The notes beneath the pieces were generated by a model, which saw only the letters and a program-made list of their open reading frames with translations, was not told the DNA's origin and did not search any database. Below, piece after piece: positions 48,601 through 60,345 of a stretch of 64,000 nucleotides of DNA. Position numbers and translations under genes: made by a program. The stretch is from Beaufortia kweichowensis (Eukaryota; Chordata; Actinopteri; Cypriniformes; Gastromyzontidae): assembly GCA_019155185.1 (NCBI GenBank), contig CM032815.1:8937001-9001000 (forward strand). The letters are read 5' to 3'. Numbering within the stretch: the first letter of the stretch is position 1; every line of letters begins with the position of its first letter.

Positions 48601-48703
48601 TTTTAAAGGATTTAAAAGTAACTGAACTACTGAGAAGAGACTCACCGCTCCCTCCGAAGCCCTTCTTGTGCACCACGAGCTTGTAGGATCTGTTGGCCTT
48701 CAT
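33645..48703 (-). CDS. depdc5: DEP domain-containing protein 5 (GATOR1 subunit)
   Basis: I could place 42 coding exons, each with splice sites and consistent phase, totalling 1603 aa, the human length. 5' to 3': 48703-48646, 48372-48285, 47839-47793, 47695-47610, 47489-47406, 47312-47263, 47190-47121, 47041-46963, 46598-46537, 46400-46331, 46102-46030, 45941-45838, 45728-45654, 45566-45432, 45349-45288, 45156-45083, 44949-44880, 44770-44734, 44656-44536, 44412-44183, 44098-43898, 43470-43335, 43237-43140, 43031-42978, 41579-41396, 40722-40562, 40336-40216, 39958-39791, 39653-39422, 39070-38937, 38771-38660, 37831-37769, 37117-36987, 36911-36831, 36747-36615, 36533-36428, 36172-35933, 34966-34797, 34637-34466, 34313-34253, 34095-34013, 33940-33645. 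The product is the large subunit of GATOR1, the Rag GTPase-activating complex that restrains mTORC1 at the lysosome when amino acids are low. The DEP domain is about residues 1184-1260. KSYKLV-type N-terminus and EKMNASAP end fit the family. An in-frame ATG at 48715 would add four residues; the start at 48703 matches the human N-terminus. The intron after exon 39958-39791 has a GC donor. Confidence 0.95.
38074..38322. mobile_element. hAT-like non-autonomous element with 20-bp inverted ends
   Basis: tattagggatgtaacaatat at 38074-38093 matches the reverse complement of 38303-38322 at 17 of 20 positions. The AGGGATGTAAC end is typical of fish hAT-type MITEs. The 250-bp interior has no ORF. It lies in a depdc5 intron. 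Confidence 0.65.
43645..43735. repeat. TATATT and (AATTT)n low-complexity tract
   Basis: A run of TTTATATAT then TTTAATTTAA/TTTGATTTAA pentamers within a depdc5 intron. Confidence 0.85.
48026..48172 (-). repeat. Diverged tRNA-SINE copy
   Basis: The plus strand reads catttacatttatgcaaccg, then a TTTTATTTAAAACGACTGCG tail and a GGGAACTGAATTCACAGGTTTTG head. It lines up with the 32.7-kb SINE but with many changes. It lies in the depdc5 intron between coding exons 2 and 3. Confidence 0.6.
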
Positions 48704-49100
48704 AGTTACAGTCATTGTGATATACAGTATGTAGCAAATATATAATCACACACACATAAGGGTCCAATACTGGACAGATCTACTGAATAACAGTCTCCAT
48801 TGCTGCTTTATTCCGCTCGATATGTTACGCACAATCATTTCTTTTCAAAAAGGATGCAACTGTACAGTTTCTAAACCGCGAAGATGAAATGCAACAACTA
48901 AACTCCGTTTGCCTGTATGTCATCCTGCCGTTTGTTTACATGTCTCGTGAGCGTTCGCTCCTTCTGCAATCTCGCGATATTTCCGCCGCATATGTTGCTC
49001 CGTTTGCTGATTTATAATCGCTCTCGCGGTATTTTGATGGAATACGTCGGCCTGTCTCCGCAGCGCTACATGAAGTCAAACACAGGTTTATCAGTTTTTA
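48704..49100 (-). promoter_or_regulatory. depdc5: depdc5 5' UTR and CpG-containing promoter
   Basis: A CpG-rich patch at about 48940-49040 contains TCTCGCGA (48970-48977) and TCTCGCGG (49022-49029). These resemble the TCTCGCGAGA element bound by BANP in vertebrate housekeeping promoters. A 5' non-coding exon is likely here, but I could not fix its splice donor. Confidence 0.5.
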
Positions 49101-50084
49101 TGATGTAGATGGTCAATTTGTAGCTTGCTATTGCATTGCCTAACGTTTATCTGTCTAAGCCATGCAATAATAGCACTGGTATGTGAACGAACTAGTAACT
49201 ACTGTAGTGACTTCTTCGGGTTTATTTATATAACGGGATGCACAGCGACACCTAGTGTATTGGAGATCACACAGCGCACAATGGGAATACATCAGAAAAT
49301 AACAACAAGAGCAATGTTTGTAAACATCAAGAATAACATTTTAAAGTATAAGTTTAAAACACTTAACACTTCAAAGCTTTAAAATACGCTAATTTATTTG
49401 TAGAAAAAGCTGCAAATAATAAACATACTATTCTGTTACACTTGATAGTGAAAAATCACTTGTACAATTTCAGGACATTTCTCTTTCTAGACATATTACA
49501 TATTTTTATTCTATCACTGTGCACACACAAGCTGGGGTTAAATACAAATACTGATGAGCAATTTGCACATGAACATGAACTACATTATGAATTGCAATCC
49601 ATTTTATAAGCTAAATAAAATACAAAAGTTTGAAATATAACACAAAATATAATCATCAAACGGCAGTGATTTGTGTAGCAGTACAAAATACTGATTTTAA
49701 TACTACGGTATACATATTAATTCATCTTTTGTAGTGCTGAGTGAGATATCCCTTATTTTAAGTCCTATTCTTGACTTTTTTTAACACAAGTGGTAGAAAT
49801 TGCTGACAATCACTGGGAGGACTCTGTTTGGGGACCTATTTAATATCTTTAAACCATAGATGCAGAAAATCCCACTATTTGTATGAAATTTGCATAGCAT
49901 TTCAAAGCTGATAATCCTCTACATTTTAAACTGGAACTCCATCTTTTCTTAAAATTCACTAAGACCCCAATTCCCCCATCCTATTTCCATCCCTGGTAAG
50001 CATTATTAAGTACTGCAGTGATGCACCAACCCAAAAGTTGGTTATGTCCAGTAAACATATCCCCTTTTTCCACTATGTTATATA
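49101..50084. other. Spacer between depdc5 promoter and rab36 3' end
   Basis: AT-rich sequence with no supportable gene or recognised repeat. Confidence 0.4.
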
Positions 50085-50090
50085 TTTATT
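50085..50090 (-). promoter_or_regulatory. rab36: Possible poly(A) signal of rab36
   Basis: AATAAA on the minus strand, 40 bases after the rab36 stop. It would give an unusually short 3' UTR; a more distal end is also possible. Confidence 0.35.
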
Positions 50091-50129
50091 TACTTTCCTC
50101 TCATTTGGTTCCTTAAAGATCTGTGTGAA

Positions 50130-53070
50130 TCAACAGCAGGACTTCTTTACTGGCTTTGCTGCAGAATCCTCCAGAGCTTTATTATCTAAAAAATAAAGCC
50201 ATACACACATTTAGAAAGCATAAAAAAGGAATTTATTCATCTTTACAATGCTGTTACAATACATTTAACAATTTCTGTTCTAGTGTGTTTGTTAATCACT
50301 TACTCAGAATACTTCCATCTCCAATCTGAGCGGTGCTGTTTCCTGTTTCCAGGTCCTTCAGGATGGCATCTTCAAAGGCCAGAGCTGCTACACGAAAGAA
50401 AAACTCTGCGACATTTTCTCCTATAACAAACAGAATACTCAGTGTGATGATACATACATCTTGATTGGAGCTGGGTCTGTTAAGATTTAAAGCATTGGCA
50501 AATGCAACTAAATTGTGCATTGATTCTAATATCAATATGGAAGTATATGTGCATATGTTTTCTGTGTTAAATTGTCTGTTAAAAGCATTTAACCAATTAA
50601 ATTCAATGAAAATTTGGAAAACAAACACTCAAGCTATAAGCCTAATATTTGGCCCAGTGTTTTTCATGTGTTGGCAAAATAACTCCACCTGTTTTCGAAG
50701 ACACCGACCAGAACTCAGCGTTCATCTCTGCAGCAATCTTTATAGCATCTCTTTCTGTTCTCTGGCACTCCTCTGCAGACTTCACATATAAAACAGCAGG
50801 AAGCCTTTAATAGCTTTAGGAAACTTGTGTGTGTACCTATGCGTGTGTGTACCTATGCATGTGCGTTTATGTGGAGAATTATGCTCACCAGGAGGTCTCT
50901 TTTTGTGCCAACCAAAAAAACAAAACAAGAGTTTGGCTCATTTTCTTTCAGGGCCTCCGACAGCCACTGTCTGTGAAACATATGAAATGTAAAATTTAAC
51001 AAATTGTTACTTTCTAGAAAATGGCTTTTGAGAATAATTTAAAACACTATTACACTTCAAACTGAACTTACTGTGTGTGTTCCAAAGTCTTGATATCAGC
51101 CATGTCAAAGACAGTTATAATAACTTAAAATAAAAGTAAAACCAGACATGATTATAATGATGTTAAAATGGCTTTAACATTCAACAATAAAGGGCTGATT
51201 AGATAAGCAACTTACCCTGAGCACCTCTGTAATATGCTGATGCAATGCATTTGAATTTTTCCTGACCAGCAGTGTCCCATCTACAAATAATGTAAAATCA
51301 AATGTACTGTGAAAATAACATTATCAGAAAAAACTATTGTTTTAAAAACAGATATAAAGAACTACTCACATTTGAAGAGAGTATGGAAGTCCATACATCT
51401 CAAATCTTTCGATCTCAAAGTCAACACCAATAGTAGCTTTGTAATCTCTCTCAAACACATCCTTACAAAACCTGTGACACACAAGCACATCTTAAGAAAT
51501 ATAGCATTACACCACACGACGATTGTGAGTATGGGAATCTATAATCTTTACTTTACCTGTTAATTAAGCATGTTTTTCCCACATTAAGATCTCCAACCAC
51601 CACTGCTTTTGACATCTTAAGTCTGTCATATCTACATAAAGTAATGTTAAATGAAATAAACTGAAAAAACATAGTTCCATCTATTTTAGTAATATCGATG
51701 TTTTATTAATGTATAAGGCATCTATACAGTATATCAACAATCAATATATTAATCCATCGTCTGATGAACTGACCCTTGTAGGCGAGCAGTCCTTTCTTGG
51801 CAAGCCATCTTGGCTTTTGTATTCCAGTCATCTTTCATCTGTAGGCAAGCTTGAGGATTATAACACTAAAAAAAATCAAAGAACACAACTTATAAATGAT
51901 TATCAGATCATCTTGCCATTAACAACAACACCTTTGAGTTACAGTACAATTATATCTAGCATAGTTTAGTCATGACAAGGAGTTGGTGGAGTTTTTTTCA
52001 CATGCAATATGGTGTAACCTGAACTTTTGAAGATGATGATGTAATCAGAGTGATGTTCGAGGTCAATAATGTTTGAGTTTGTCCTTGTAGTAAATGCATG
52101 TAAAAGTTTAACATGACCTGAACCACTACTGAGAAATCTGATTCGGTGAATCACGCATTTTTATTTCAACAGAATCAGCTGAAGTCCTGTAATCCTGTAA
52201 GATGTATCTGCTGGTGAAGCCCATCTATGGATGTCACACATTTCCAATAATTTAATCTTCTGTGCTCGGTACAGTTTACAAAATGTTGGCAGACATTTTT
52301 GGTAGTTTGACATCTAAAATGCAACATGCAAAACATTTTGGTAAATCATTGTTTAACCCTTTCCAATGTTTATCAAACCAATTCACATCAGGGAAATAAA
52401 GAAAATACAATATCTCCAATTATTAAATGATTTATTCGCTTCAGTAAATATAACATAATTTGACTTCAGACTTTCCTGATGTTTACCTTGGGAAATTTAG
52501 ATATGATCCTGTCTTTACTAACAGGAGGGGCGAAATGCATTGTCTTGTCAGCAGGTTGTCCAGGAAACTCTTGCCTGTAAAAGACACACAGTGTCAGCAC
52601 AATCAGATAATGTGTTTACTCTGTACATTTCCAATCACCTACATTACATTTTATATTGTACTATATACGGTATACTTTATTCTAAATATACTACAAAGTG
52701 AGGATTTTAACTTTGTTCCAGTTATTATATGCTGCTGTATATTAGTAGTAACTTGACTAACTATGATAGAAATGCAACACATATCTGTTCAACTAGGCTT
52801 TTTAATGCAAAGTACATGCTGAAGACTATAAGGAATATTTGAGTCAGTTTATTTCTCTATAAGCAGTAATGAAGCACCGCTATGTTTGTTGCACGAACAG
52901 AACAACACGACACTATAGCAGTGCAGAATAATAGATTATTCAATTAAAACATCCGTTTAAACATATTAAAATGTATTGTATTGTAGAAAACAACAGTATA
53001 TTTCCTCTTACTTGCGAATATTCTCGTATGCGCACGGACTCTCTGCATCAAATCCTCTCGTCATCTCCAT
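50130..53070 (-). CDS. rab36: Ras-related small GTPase Rab36
   Basis: Eleven coding exons: 53070-53012, 52574-52487, 51865-51774, 51631-51557, 51471-51370, 51280-51216, 51123-51072, 50970-50889, 50779-50689, 50420-50304, 50185-50130. They join in frame to 292 aa. Nucleotide-binding motifs are complete: P-loop GDLNVGKT (93-100), switch I YKATIGVDFEIERF, WDTAGQE (140-146), GTKRDL in place of NKxD (199-204), SSKTG (232-236). The C-terminus ends KKSCC, a double-cysteine geranylgeranylation site. The Thr in TKRD and FFFRVAALAFE are typical of the Rab34/Rab36 group; the QIGDGSIL tail favours Rab36. Family members bind RILP and act on late endosome, lysosome and Golgi positioning. ATG 53070 has a strong Kozak context; 53064 is a possible second start. 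Linkage to gnaz matches human 22q11.2. Confidence 0.92.
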
Positions 53071-53170
53071 GACAACCACGAGCCGGAATTCACCGTCACG
53101 TGATTTACCGTTCACGTAAACGTCGCGAGATCAGTCAGAACTGCTGTCGCTATGGAAACAATTATTATTA
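53071..53170 (-). promoter_or_regulatory. rab36: rab36 promoter: CLEAR E-box, TCGCGAGA and X-box
   Basis: Within 100 bases upstream of the start codon lie GTCACGTGA (53095-53103, CLEAR/E-box type), TCGCGAGA (53123-53130, BANP-like half) and GTCGCTATGGAAAC (53146-53159). The last fits the RFX X-box consensus GTHNYYATRRNAAC at every position. Confidence 0.6.
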
Positions 53171-56100
53171 CAGTAAACTAAATCAATCATTTTCAGCATA
53201 TGGTGCTGTTTTTATAGTGTCATTATAAACCATGATGCGAACATTTGTTAATTCTTTATTTAAGCCTATTGGTAATAAACTAATATGCAGTATTTTTGCC
53301 TTATTCATAATAATTACAACATTTATTATTATATTATTTATTTTTTAAGACATACTTTAATTATTTAATTTATTATAAAAAAAAGTGTTATTGCTATTTC
53401 TTTTAACTTTTAATGTTGAAAATTGGAAACGCTTAGTATATAAAGAAATTAACATTTAATGAATGTTGCAAGATATCGTTGATATTTTAACTATTACGTT
53501 AACGCCTATAAGTTTACTTTAAATTTACTCTTTAGATGCAACGAAAGTAAAAGTAAGTAGGCTATTTGTTCAAAATAACTATTCAAGCAAGCATTAATTC
53601 TGTTCATTTATTCACTTTTGATATGCCTTACAGTATTTGTCAATTCTGGAGTACAGTACTGTTTATGTTAATATAATCAACCTCTTAATGGCTCCCAAAT
53701 TATGAAATAATACTTATTTATTTCCATAAACTTACGACTATAGTCTAATGGGTATTTCAGGAAAGCTATATTCATTTATAATGTGTGTCTCATCGATATA
53801 AATTGGTTTACTGATACTGTCCAGACACACGTGTAATGTATTTTCTAATACACTGGAACAATAGCGTTTATCTCGTTTAGAAAGGCACGTGTAATAGACC
53901 GCGTTTTTATTTTGAATGGCCACAAGGTGGCAGCAGATCGTCATGAATGGTTTATATGAAGAGTGCTGTGTCATGTCAAGCATGTTAGACTGTGTTCCGC
54001 TAACCTGGAGCTTCAGGCATATATGAAGACCTTTAGACACACGTTTCTGTCACTTGTATTTCTCCTTATTTTAAAATAAGGATGAAGAGTGTCCTTTTCA
54101 TCGTACATGAACAAATCTAGATCAGTTGGAGAGTCTCAGATCAGTGTCTGTGTGGCTTTTATCAACTTTTTATTAATCCATTTACCTTTCCAGTTAAATT
54201 CCTTTCAATGAGCACTAAAGCCATAATAGTTTAGTTTGCTCTGAGTAATATATCACAGTGATCAATAATGATTCATAACAAAGTAATCACACACACAATT
54301 ACATCTGTGATTACTTTTAATCATAGTGACCTACATTGTAAACCCAGAATTGCCTTTTAATTATTGGAAAAGGAATTAGACACGTAAATTTGATGAAATG
54401 TCAGTAACATGCCTGTCATATTTCACCCTTAATTCATACATTTAAAAGTAGAATTTTTAAATAGAAAATAATCTTAATTTGGACCTTTTAGATTATCACC
54501 ATCAATTATATTCTTCCACTATACTTCTCAATAAATGCAAAAAAACCCTCATTACTGTGATGTGTGAGAAAAATAATACACTGTAAAATAATCATAAACC
54601 ATTTTAAATGTAAATTACATTTATTAATCCACATATTGGTTTAAGTTGTGGTTTTAGGTGTGAAGCGTGACTTTGACATGTTTTCATGAGAGTCAAACAC
54701 ACTTTTTATCAGGATGACACTAAACATTTGCAACTGCTGTTTATTATTCTCCAGATTGAGGTTAAATTGTTTGCATGTGTTCTTTCCTCATTTCTTTTAC
54801 TGTGTTTCCTTCCCTGTTGCTCATGACAGTCATATGGTCCCTTGTTGGCCGTTCCCCTGCTCAGCTCTGCTGTAACATTCTTCTGTTTATTACTGTTTAT
54901 TAAAACAAATGTCCTCTTTCAACAATCCAAAGTCCAATTTTGCTCTAATTTGGACACATTTGTTGTGTAAACCAATATGTGGATATGTGGCACCTACTGT
55001 CTCGCTGTGGTAGACACACCTTGTGTCATTTGATCTACTTGATCTACTGTATTAATCCTGGTTTAACACGTTTATAACACTGTGAGCATGTGGGTATGTG
55101 TTGTCAAAGTTCCCTCAGCGTTACACATGAAATTCATCAGTGTCACACTTATTGCACTTATTTCCTGTGGAACTTGATTTGTAAACTCTGTAAAAAAAAA
55201 AATCTTAAAACTTCCTTCATTTGAGCTCACAATACCAAATAACTTCCGCATTTTACAAATGTCTGCTTTTTCAGTTTTTAACATTGCCATTGTTTGTTTT
55301 TATAGATAAAATAACAAATTTCAAACCATCCAGATTTCTCATTTTATAAAAACAAGAACTGAATTTATTACTGTTTAATAAAAACATGACAAGCGCATAT
55401 TAAGCATTAAGAAAGAAACAACACTGAAAAAATAACTGGGAGAAAATAAAAGACGCTGATCCAAATCACAAACAAAATTTTTTTAGGTTGTCTTACCAAA
55501 GTATTTTCCACAGACAATCGTACTCACCTTTAACATTCATTGTCATAAAAACATAGTACGAGTGTCTAAATGACACAAGTGTGATTAACTGATGACAGGA
55601 TTTTCATTTTTTGAGTGTTCTGCACCTTTAAGAATTAGTGTCCTGATAAACAAAGGGTTGTGTTACTAATGGCAACAACAAGGTGTCATTCAGGGTTTGG
55701 CCACTAATGAGTCCATTATGCATGAGCATCTCTTTCTCTCTCACTCTCTCCGTTCTGTTTTAACTACACAGACAAACTCTCTGCAGACATAAATCAATTG
55801 AAGAATAATTTAATTGCACATTTAATTAGCATGCTGATTGCCGGCGGTGCAATGCACCATATATGTAAAAAGCAGCATTGGGTTTCTGGGTTAAACTGGT
55901 TTGAGAGACTGGGACATTAATCAAGAATGTGATGACTAGTCACACAGTGCAGTTCAGCAGAAAAAAACGATTTTCTTAGCCAACAGCATATGCCACCAAT
56001 CTGTGTTCTGCAAACGCTTTATCACAAAGGCAATTTAGTCACTCATAATATTGACCTTACCTTCCCCCCACAGGCCACGCTTGCTGTTGACATCTGATAA

Positions 56101-57782
56101 GGTGAAAATATGGTGTTGATGTAAGAAAACACAGCATATATACTGTGAATAAGGATGTGTGGTATATTGGTGACTATGTTGATGCATTGATCAAATAAAC
56201 CAAGCCTTATTGTTTTCCGCTTTATATATTCAACTGTTATTTCTCTCTTACTAGACGGTAATGTTTTAATGCCTCAACTTAAACAACGATAAAAAACTGC
56301 TATGAAAACACAGAAGAATTTAATAACTTTACATTGTGACATTATCATGACAATTTTTATTAAAGTTTTCCAGTACAGTAGTTCTTATTATTCTCAATGG
56401 TGATTTTCAGTAATTACAGTTATATAGTATTTTTTGATAAAATATTACGGTAATTTATAGTAATTATTAAATATTTTCATATTACAGTAAGATTTTCAAT
56501 ATCTTTAAATAAAATAACTTTTTTACTCTTCGAGTAAATATGAGACACAGTAATATTTCAAGCTTAATGCTTTTAGCCTTTTTTACATTTAAAATATTAC
56601 TGATAAAAATGAAGACTGTGATAAATGTCTGTGGAAAAAATTAGTTAGCAATTACATGAAAATTTTATGTTTGGGAAACCTCATTCAGCCAACACAATAA
56701 AACAAATCAGCAGCACAAACATTTGCATAATTCCTTTTATTCACTGTTATTGTTCTTTTATAGTTAATTATTTGTTTCTTTTTTGGTGGACATCCTGTAA
56801 AATCAGTCCTGCAGCCCTTAGTTGGGTTTGTTGTACATCATAGCTGAACAGAATAGGACTGGAGAGAGGCGGAGCTCTTAAATCTGTCAATCAGCCCTGC
56901 ATCTTAAAAGGTGACTCATTTTTTTCCCACTGTTGCACAAAGTGTACCTCACATTGTATTTACACATACAGCGATGTGGACAGTGTCCACTGAAAATGAC
57001 ACCAGAACAGAAGGTTTCTGCTCTTGTAGGTTTTCTCACTATCTCTCATTTTATTTGCAGACAAAATCTGAAGAGTAAGTCCAGTTTGAATGTGTTCGTG
57101 CTGCATTTAGGTTGCGCTGGATATAAATGACACATTCTGCAAATTATTTTTCTTTAAATAAATACCTGTCAGGAAACAACTGTACAGTCGTACACAGTGT
57201 TTGACTTTAGTTTTGGAGCGTGTTAATAAAACTAAAAATGTAAGAAAGCAAATCAAACTATAATTTATCAAAATCCCAAAGTAACAAAATCATGCATATT
57301 TTGTTTTGATATATACTTTTTTGTCCATAAAAAATGAAAAAGTAACATGATTAGCGGGCCTTTTTTATTTATTTACACGTATATTGGCACTGTTTATTTT
57401 TCTGGAATGATCGTTTTGCAACACAATGTTCATTGCAGTGTAACACTCTCGTGGAAGGGATGCTTGTTCTAAAAATTCTGGATTACATCCTAATTTAGAC
57501 AAAAAGAAACAAGAAAATAGATTGCTTCCTGTGGGTCAGACAGCCAAAAATAAACTACAGTGTGAATTTGTTTAAAAGCCGTTTAGCTCCAGCTTCAGAA
57601 AGTGGCAGTTTTCACCTTTGGAGCAGAACCAAATGACATCAGTTTACTTTCTGTAAGGATACTTTAAACCTCTCATATACAAGTACATTTTATATAAACT
57701 CTTTATATTTTATCTCCAAAAGCAGCATTACTTGAATCAGGCAAATCAAAGACCTTATAAACAAAGATAAAATGTAATAGGA
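53171..57782. other. Intergenic region between rab36 and gnaz
   Basis: No coding exon is recognisable. Most is AT-rich. A non-repetitive block near 55775-55880 is dense in TAATTA-type homeodomain sites. I looked for rsph14, which overlaps GNAZ in human, and saw no ORF resembling it. Confidence 0.4.
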
Positions 57783-58400
57783 ATAGCTCACCCCCGAAAA
57801 CAACTTTCCTTTATGGTTCCAAACCTGTATGATTTCTTTCTTCTGCAGAAGACTAAAGGAAACGTTTACCAGAAACTTCACACTGCTGTTCACTTTTAAA
57901 CAATGAACGTGAATGGTGACCATGGGCTGACAGGCTCAATTTGTTTTTAATAAAAGTGATTAATATGATCATTTTGCTAGCAATGCAAATGTTGTGGGTT
58001 TGATCCTAGGAAACACACAAACTAACAAAAGAGACAATAATGGAATGAATGCACTGAAACTTGCCTTTGGATAAAAGCATCTGCGAAATGCATAAATATA
58101 AATAACAGCAATCAGGATGCAAAAAATCCTGACAACTGACAATTGAGAATTACGGTAATGACTTTGGGAGTGGGCAGTGAAAACCTTTTTTTAATCTTTC
58201 ACAAAAAGCCTTACAATATAGCACACAGCTAGTGGTCACCATTCACTCTCATTGTAATGCAAAAACCAGCGTGAACATCCTGCCCAACATCTTATTTTCA
58301 ATTCAACAGAAAAAAACAAATCAAACAAGTTAGAAACAGCAGGAGGGTGACTAAACAACGACAGAATTGAAATTTATTTTCGGGTGCACTGTTTCTTTAA
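57783..58400. mobile_element. Palindromic MITE split by a SINE
   Basis: The left arm is 57783-57921 and the right arm 58233-58400. acaatgaacgtgaatggtga at 57900 pairs with ggtcaccattcactctcatt at 58233. The ends read tagctcaccccc and gggtgcactgtttcttta. Between the arms is a SINE plus flanking sequence, so the MITE is older. Confidence 0.75.
57965..58105 (+). mobile_element. tRNA-derived SINE nested in a MITE
   Basis: Plus-strand order: tRNA-like GTTGTGGGTTTGATCCTAGG (B box), then GCCTTTGGATAAAAGCATCT and ATGCATAAATATAA tail. It is the opposite orientation to the other copies in this window. Confidence 0.75.
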
Positions 58401-58764
58401 TCGATGATACGACGATCCCGTCGTGTCCCAGAAAAGAGAGGAGCAGGGAGATCCGTTTCCAGTGTTTCCACGTCAAACGCGTGCTTGACAGCTGATCCCA
58501 ATGTGAAGTCTGTCGTGTGAACAAACATAATGAGTGTGTGTGTTTGTGTGTCTACATAAGCACGTTCAGTGCAAACACATTTATAACCTTGTAAATCCTC
58601 CTTGACCTTTAAGTTTTTGACATTGATAAATCTAACAGGATGGCAGCACGTAGCCCTTTCCTCCGGGCCTCATCCGAGTTTCCTGTTTTAACGAGCGTTT
58701 TGGGACGGATCGACAGACCGGCCTTGATGGTTTTTTTGCTGCCCCTCGTCCCCGCCCTCTCGTC

Positions 58765-59109
58765 CTAGCACAACCCGATGTACTTCAGATTGTTTTGAAT
58801 GATTACGTCCGTCACGGCATCGAAAACGAACTGGATGTTGCTGGTGTCGGTGGCGCAAGTGAAGTGCGAGTAGATCTCCTTGGTCTCCTTGTTGCGGTTC
58901 AGGTCCTCGAACTGCCGCTGCACGTAGACGGCCGCCTCCTCGTAGGTGTTTTGACCCTTGTAGTCGGCGAAGCAGACCGTCAGCGGGATGCGCTTGATCT
59001 TCTCGGCCAGCAGGTCCTTCTTGTTGAGGAAGAGGATGAGCGAGGTGTTGGTGAACCAATTGTTGTTGCAGATAGAGTCGAACAAACGCAGGCTCTCCGC
59101 CATACGACT
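58765..59109 (-). CDS. gnaz: G protein alpha-z subunit, last coding exon only
   Basis: The exon opens after a good acceptor (CCTGTAG|AGTCGT) with SRMAESLRLFD and ends at TAG 58765, giving 114 C-terminal residues of a roughly 355-aa protein. FLNKKDLL (base recognition) and FTCATDTSN (TCAT motif) are intact. The end NNLKYIGLC is diagnostic of Gz: Ile replaces the Cys that pertussis toxin modifies in Gi/Go. Gz couples receptors to inhibition of adenylyl cyclase, mainly in neurons. The exon with the N-terminus and P-loop is not in the window; since the gene is on the minus strand it must lie beyond base 64000, across an intron of at least 4.9 kb. Confidence 0.95.
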   Translation of the reverse strand, partial: SRMAESLRLFDSICNNNWFTNTSLILFLNKKDLLAEKIKRIPLTVCFADYKGQNTYEEAAVYVQRQFEDLNRNKETKEIYSHFTCATDTSNIQFVFDAVTDVIIQNNLKYIGLC

Positions 59110-60057
59110 CTACAGGGAGAAAAAAATAGTTAGTCGAATGGCTAACATAGTATCTGGCATCCCTCGAGAGGAGCTGATGAAAACTGTGGCCTTTTAACCT
59201 TGAATAGCGCAGGCAGGGAAACACATTAAGTTAACGGAGACGCTCTAGATGTAGACGATGAGCTGAATGTCAATGGAGATTAAGCTGTATGAGGACAACA
59301 AATCGCTACAGCTGTGTCATTCATTGTTGGGGCAATAGAGGACAGACGTCTTAAGTAAAACAGAGCTTAACTCGCCTCACACACATGCGCGTTTACATGT
59401 TTTATGGGGACTTTCCATAGACATAATGACTATGTAATTTCCAGTCAAGTATCAAAAGGAATTTGCCGTTCTAAAGAAATCCACACCTAAGATTAAAAGT
59501 CAAAGAAGAAACAAACAAGCTACTCCCAAAATCAAGGCAAATGTAACAAGCAGCAAATGACCAGCTGAGGACATTAATCTTTATTTCAGTAGACCTGCTG
59601 GGTTCCCTATCTAATTCAATTAATCACCTGACCATGTTCAATTATCTTGCCGTGTTTGCCAGGGTAATGCCTGTGAAACAAAGGCAGAGGACAGGATGTA
59701 AATAATAGCCGTGAAATGCGCAGAACCATTTAGTTGGCGACGTCTTATGCGGTGACGTTAATGATATGAGCTCTCATCCAAATAATGCATTTTAATCCCT
59801 GAAACTTTAACTTGCAATACCAATGTGTGTACCATCAAACATAATAGATACAAGGCCTTAACTTAACTTGTCTGCTAAACACATCAGGGCTGAAACTAAA
59901 AAGTCATAGGTTTGTATCCCACATGACGCCTGCTTTCTTAATATATATTATATTATAAAAAATAAGCTGACCTTGAAGTGATATAAGGTGGTTGGTATAG
60001 TGCTGCTTACAAGCAAAAAAGTCAGCCATCCTTATAGTATATTGTTCAGATCCCTCA

Positions 60058-60345
60058 TTTAAAGGGATAGTTCACCCAAAAATTAAACTTCTTTCATCAT
60101 TTATTCACCTTCATGTCATTTCAAACCTGTATGACTGACTTTCTTCTGCAGATCACAAAAGAAGATATTTTGAAGAACGTTGGTAACCAAACAACACTGA
60201 CCCCCATTGACTTCCATTGTATTGACACAAAACCACTGAGACATTTCTCAAAATATCATCATCTGTGTTTCACAGAAGAAAGACTCATATACAGGTTTTA
60301 AACAACATGATGGTGAATAAATGATGACAGAATTTTTATTTAAGT
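60058..60345. mobile_element. Full-length palindromic MITE copy
   Basis: The left end aaagggatagttcacccaaa is intact. TTTCAAACCTGTATGACTGA and TTGACTTCCATTGTATTGAC are followed by the mirrored half to gaataaatgatgacagaatt. It is the best-preserved copy of the family here, and it creates a spurious 62-aa ORF. Confidence 0.85.

Noticed and set aside
58688..59224. 178-aa minus ORF over gnaz
   Set aside because: It is in another frame; the gnaz frame 59109-58765 is the conserved one.
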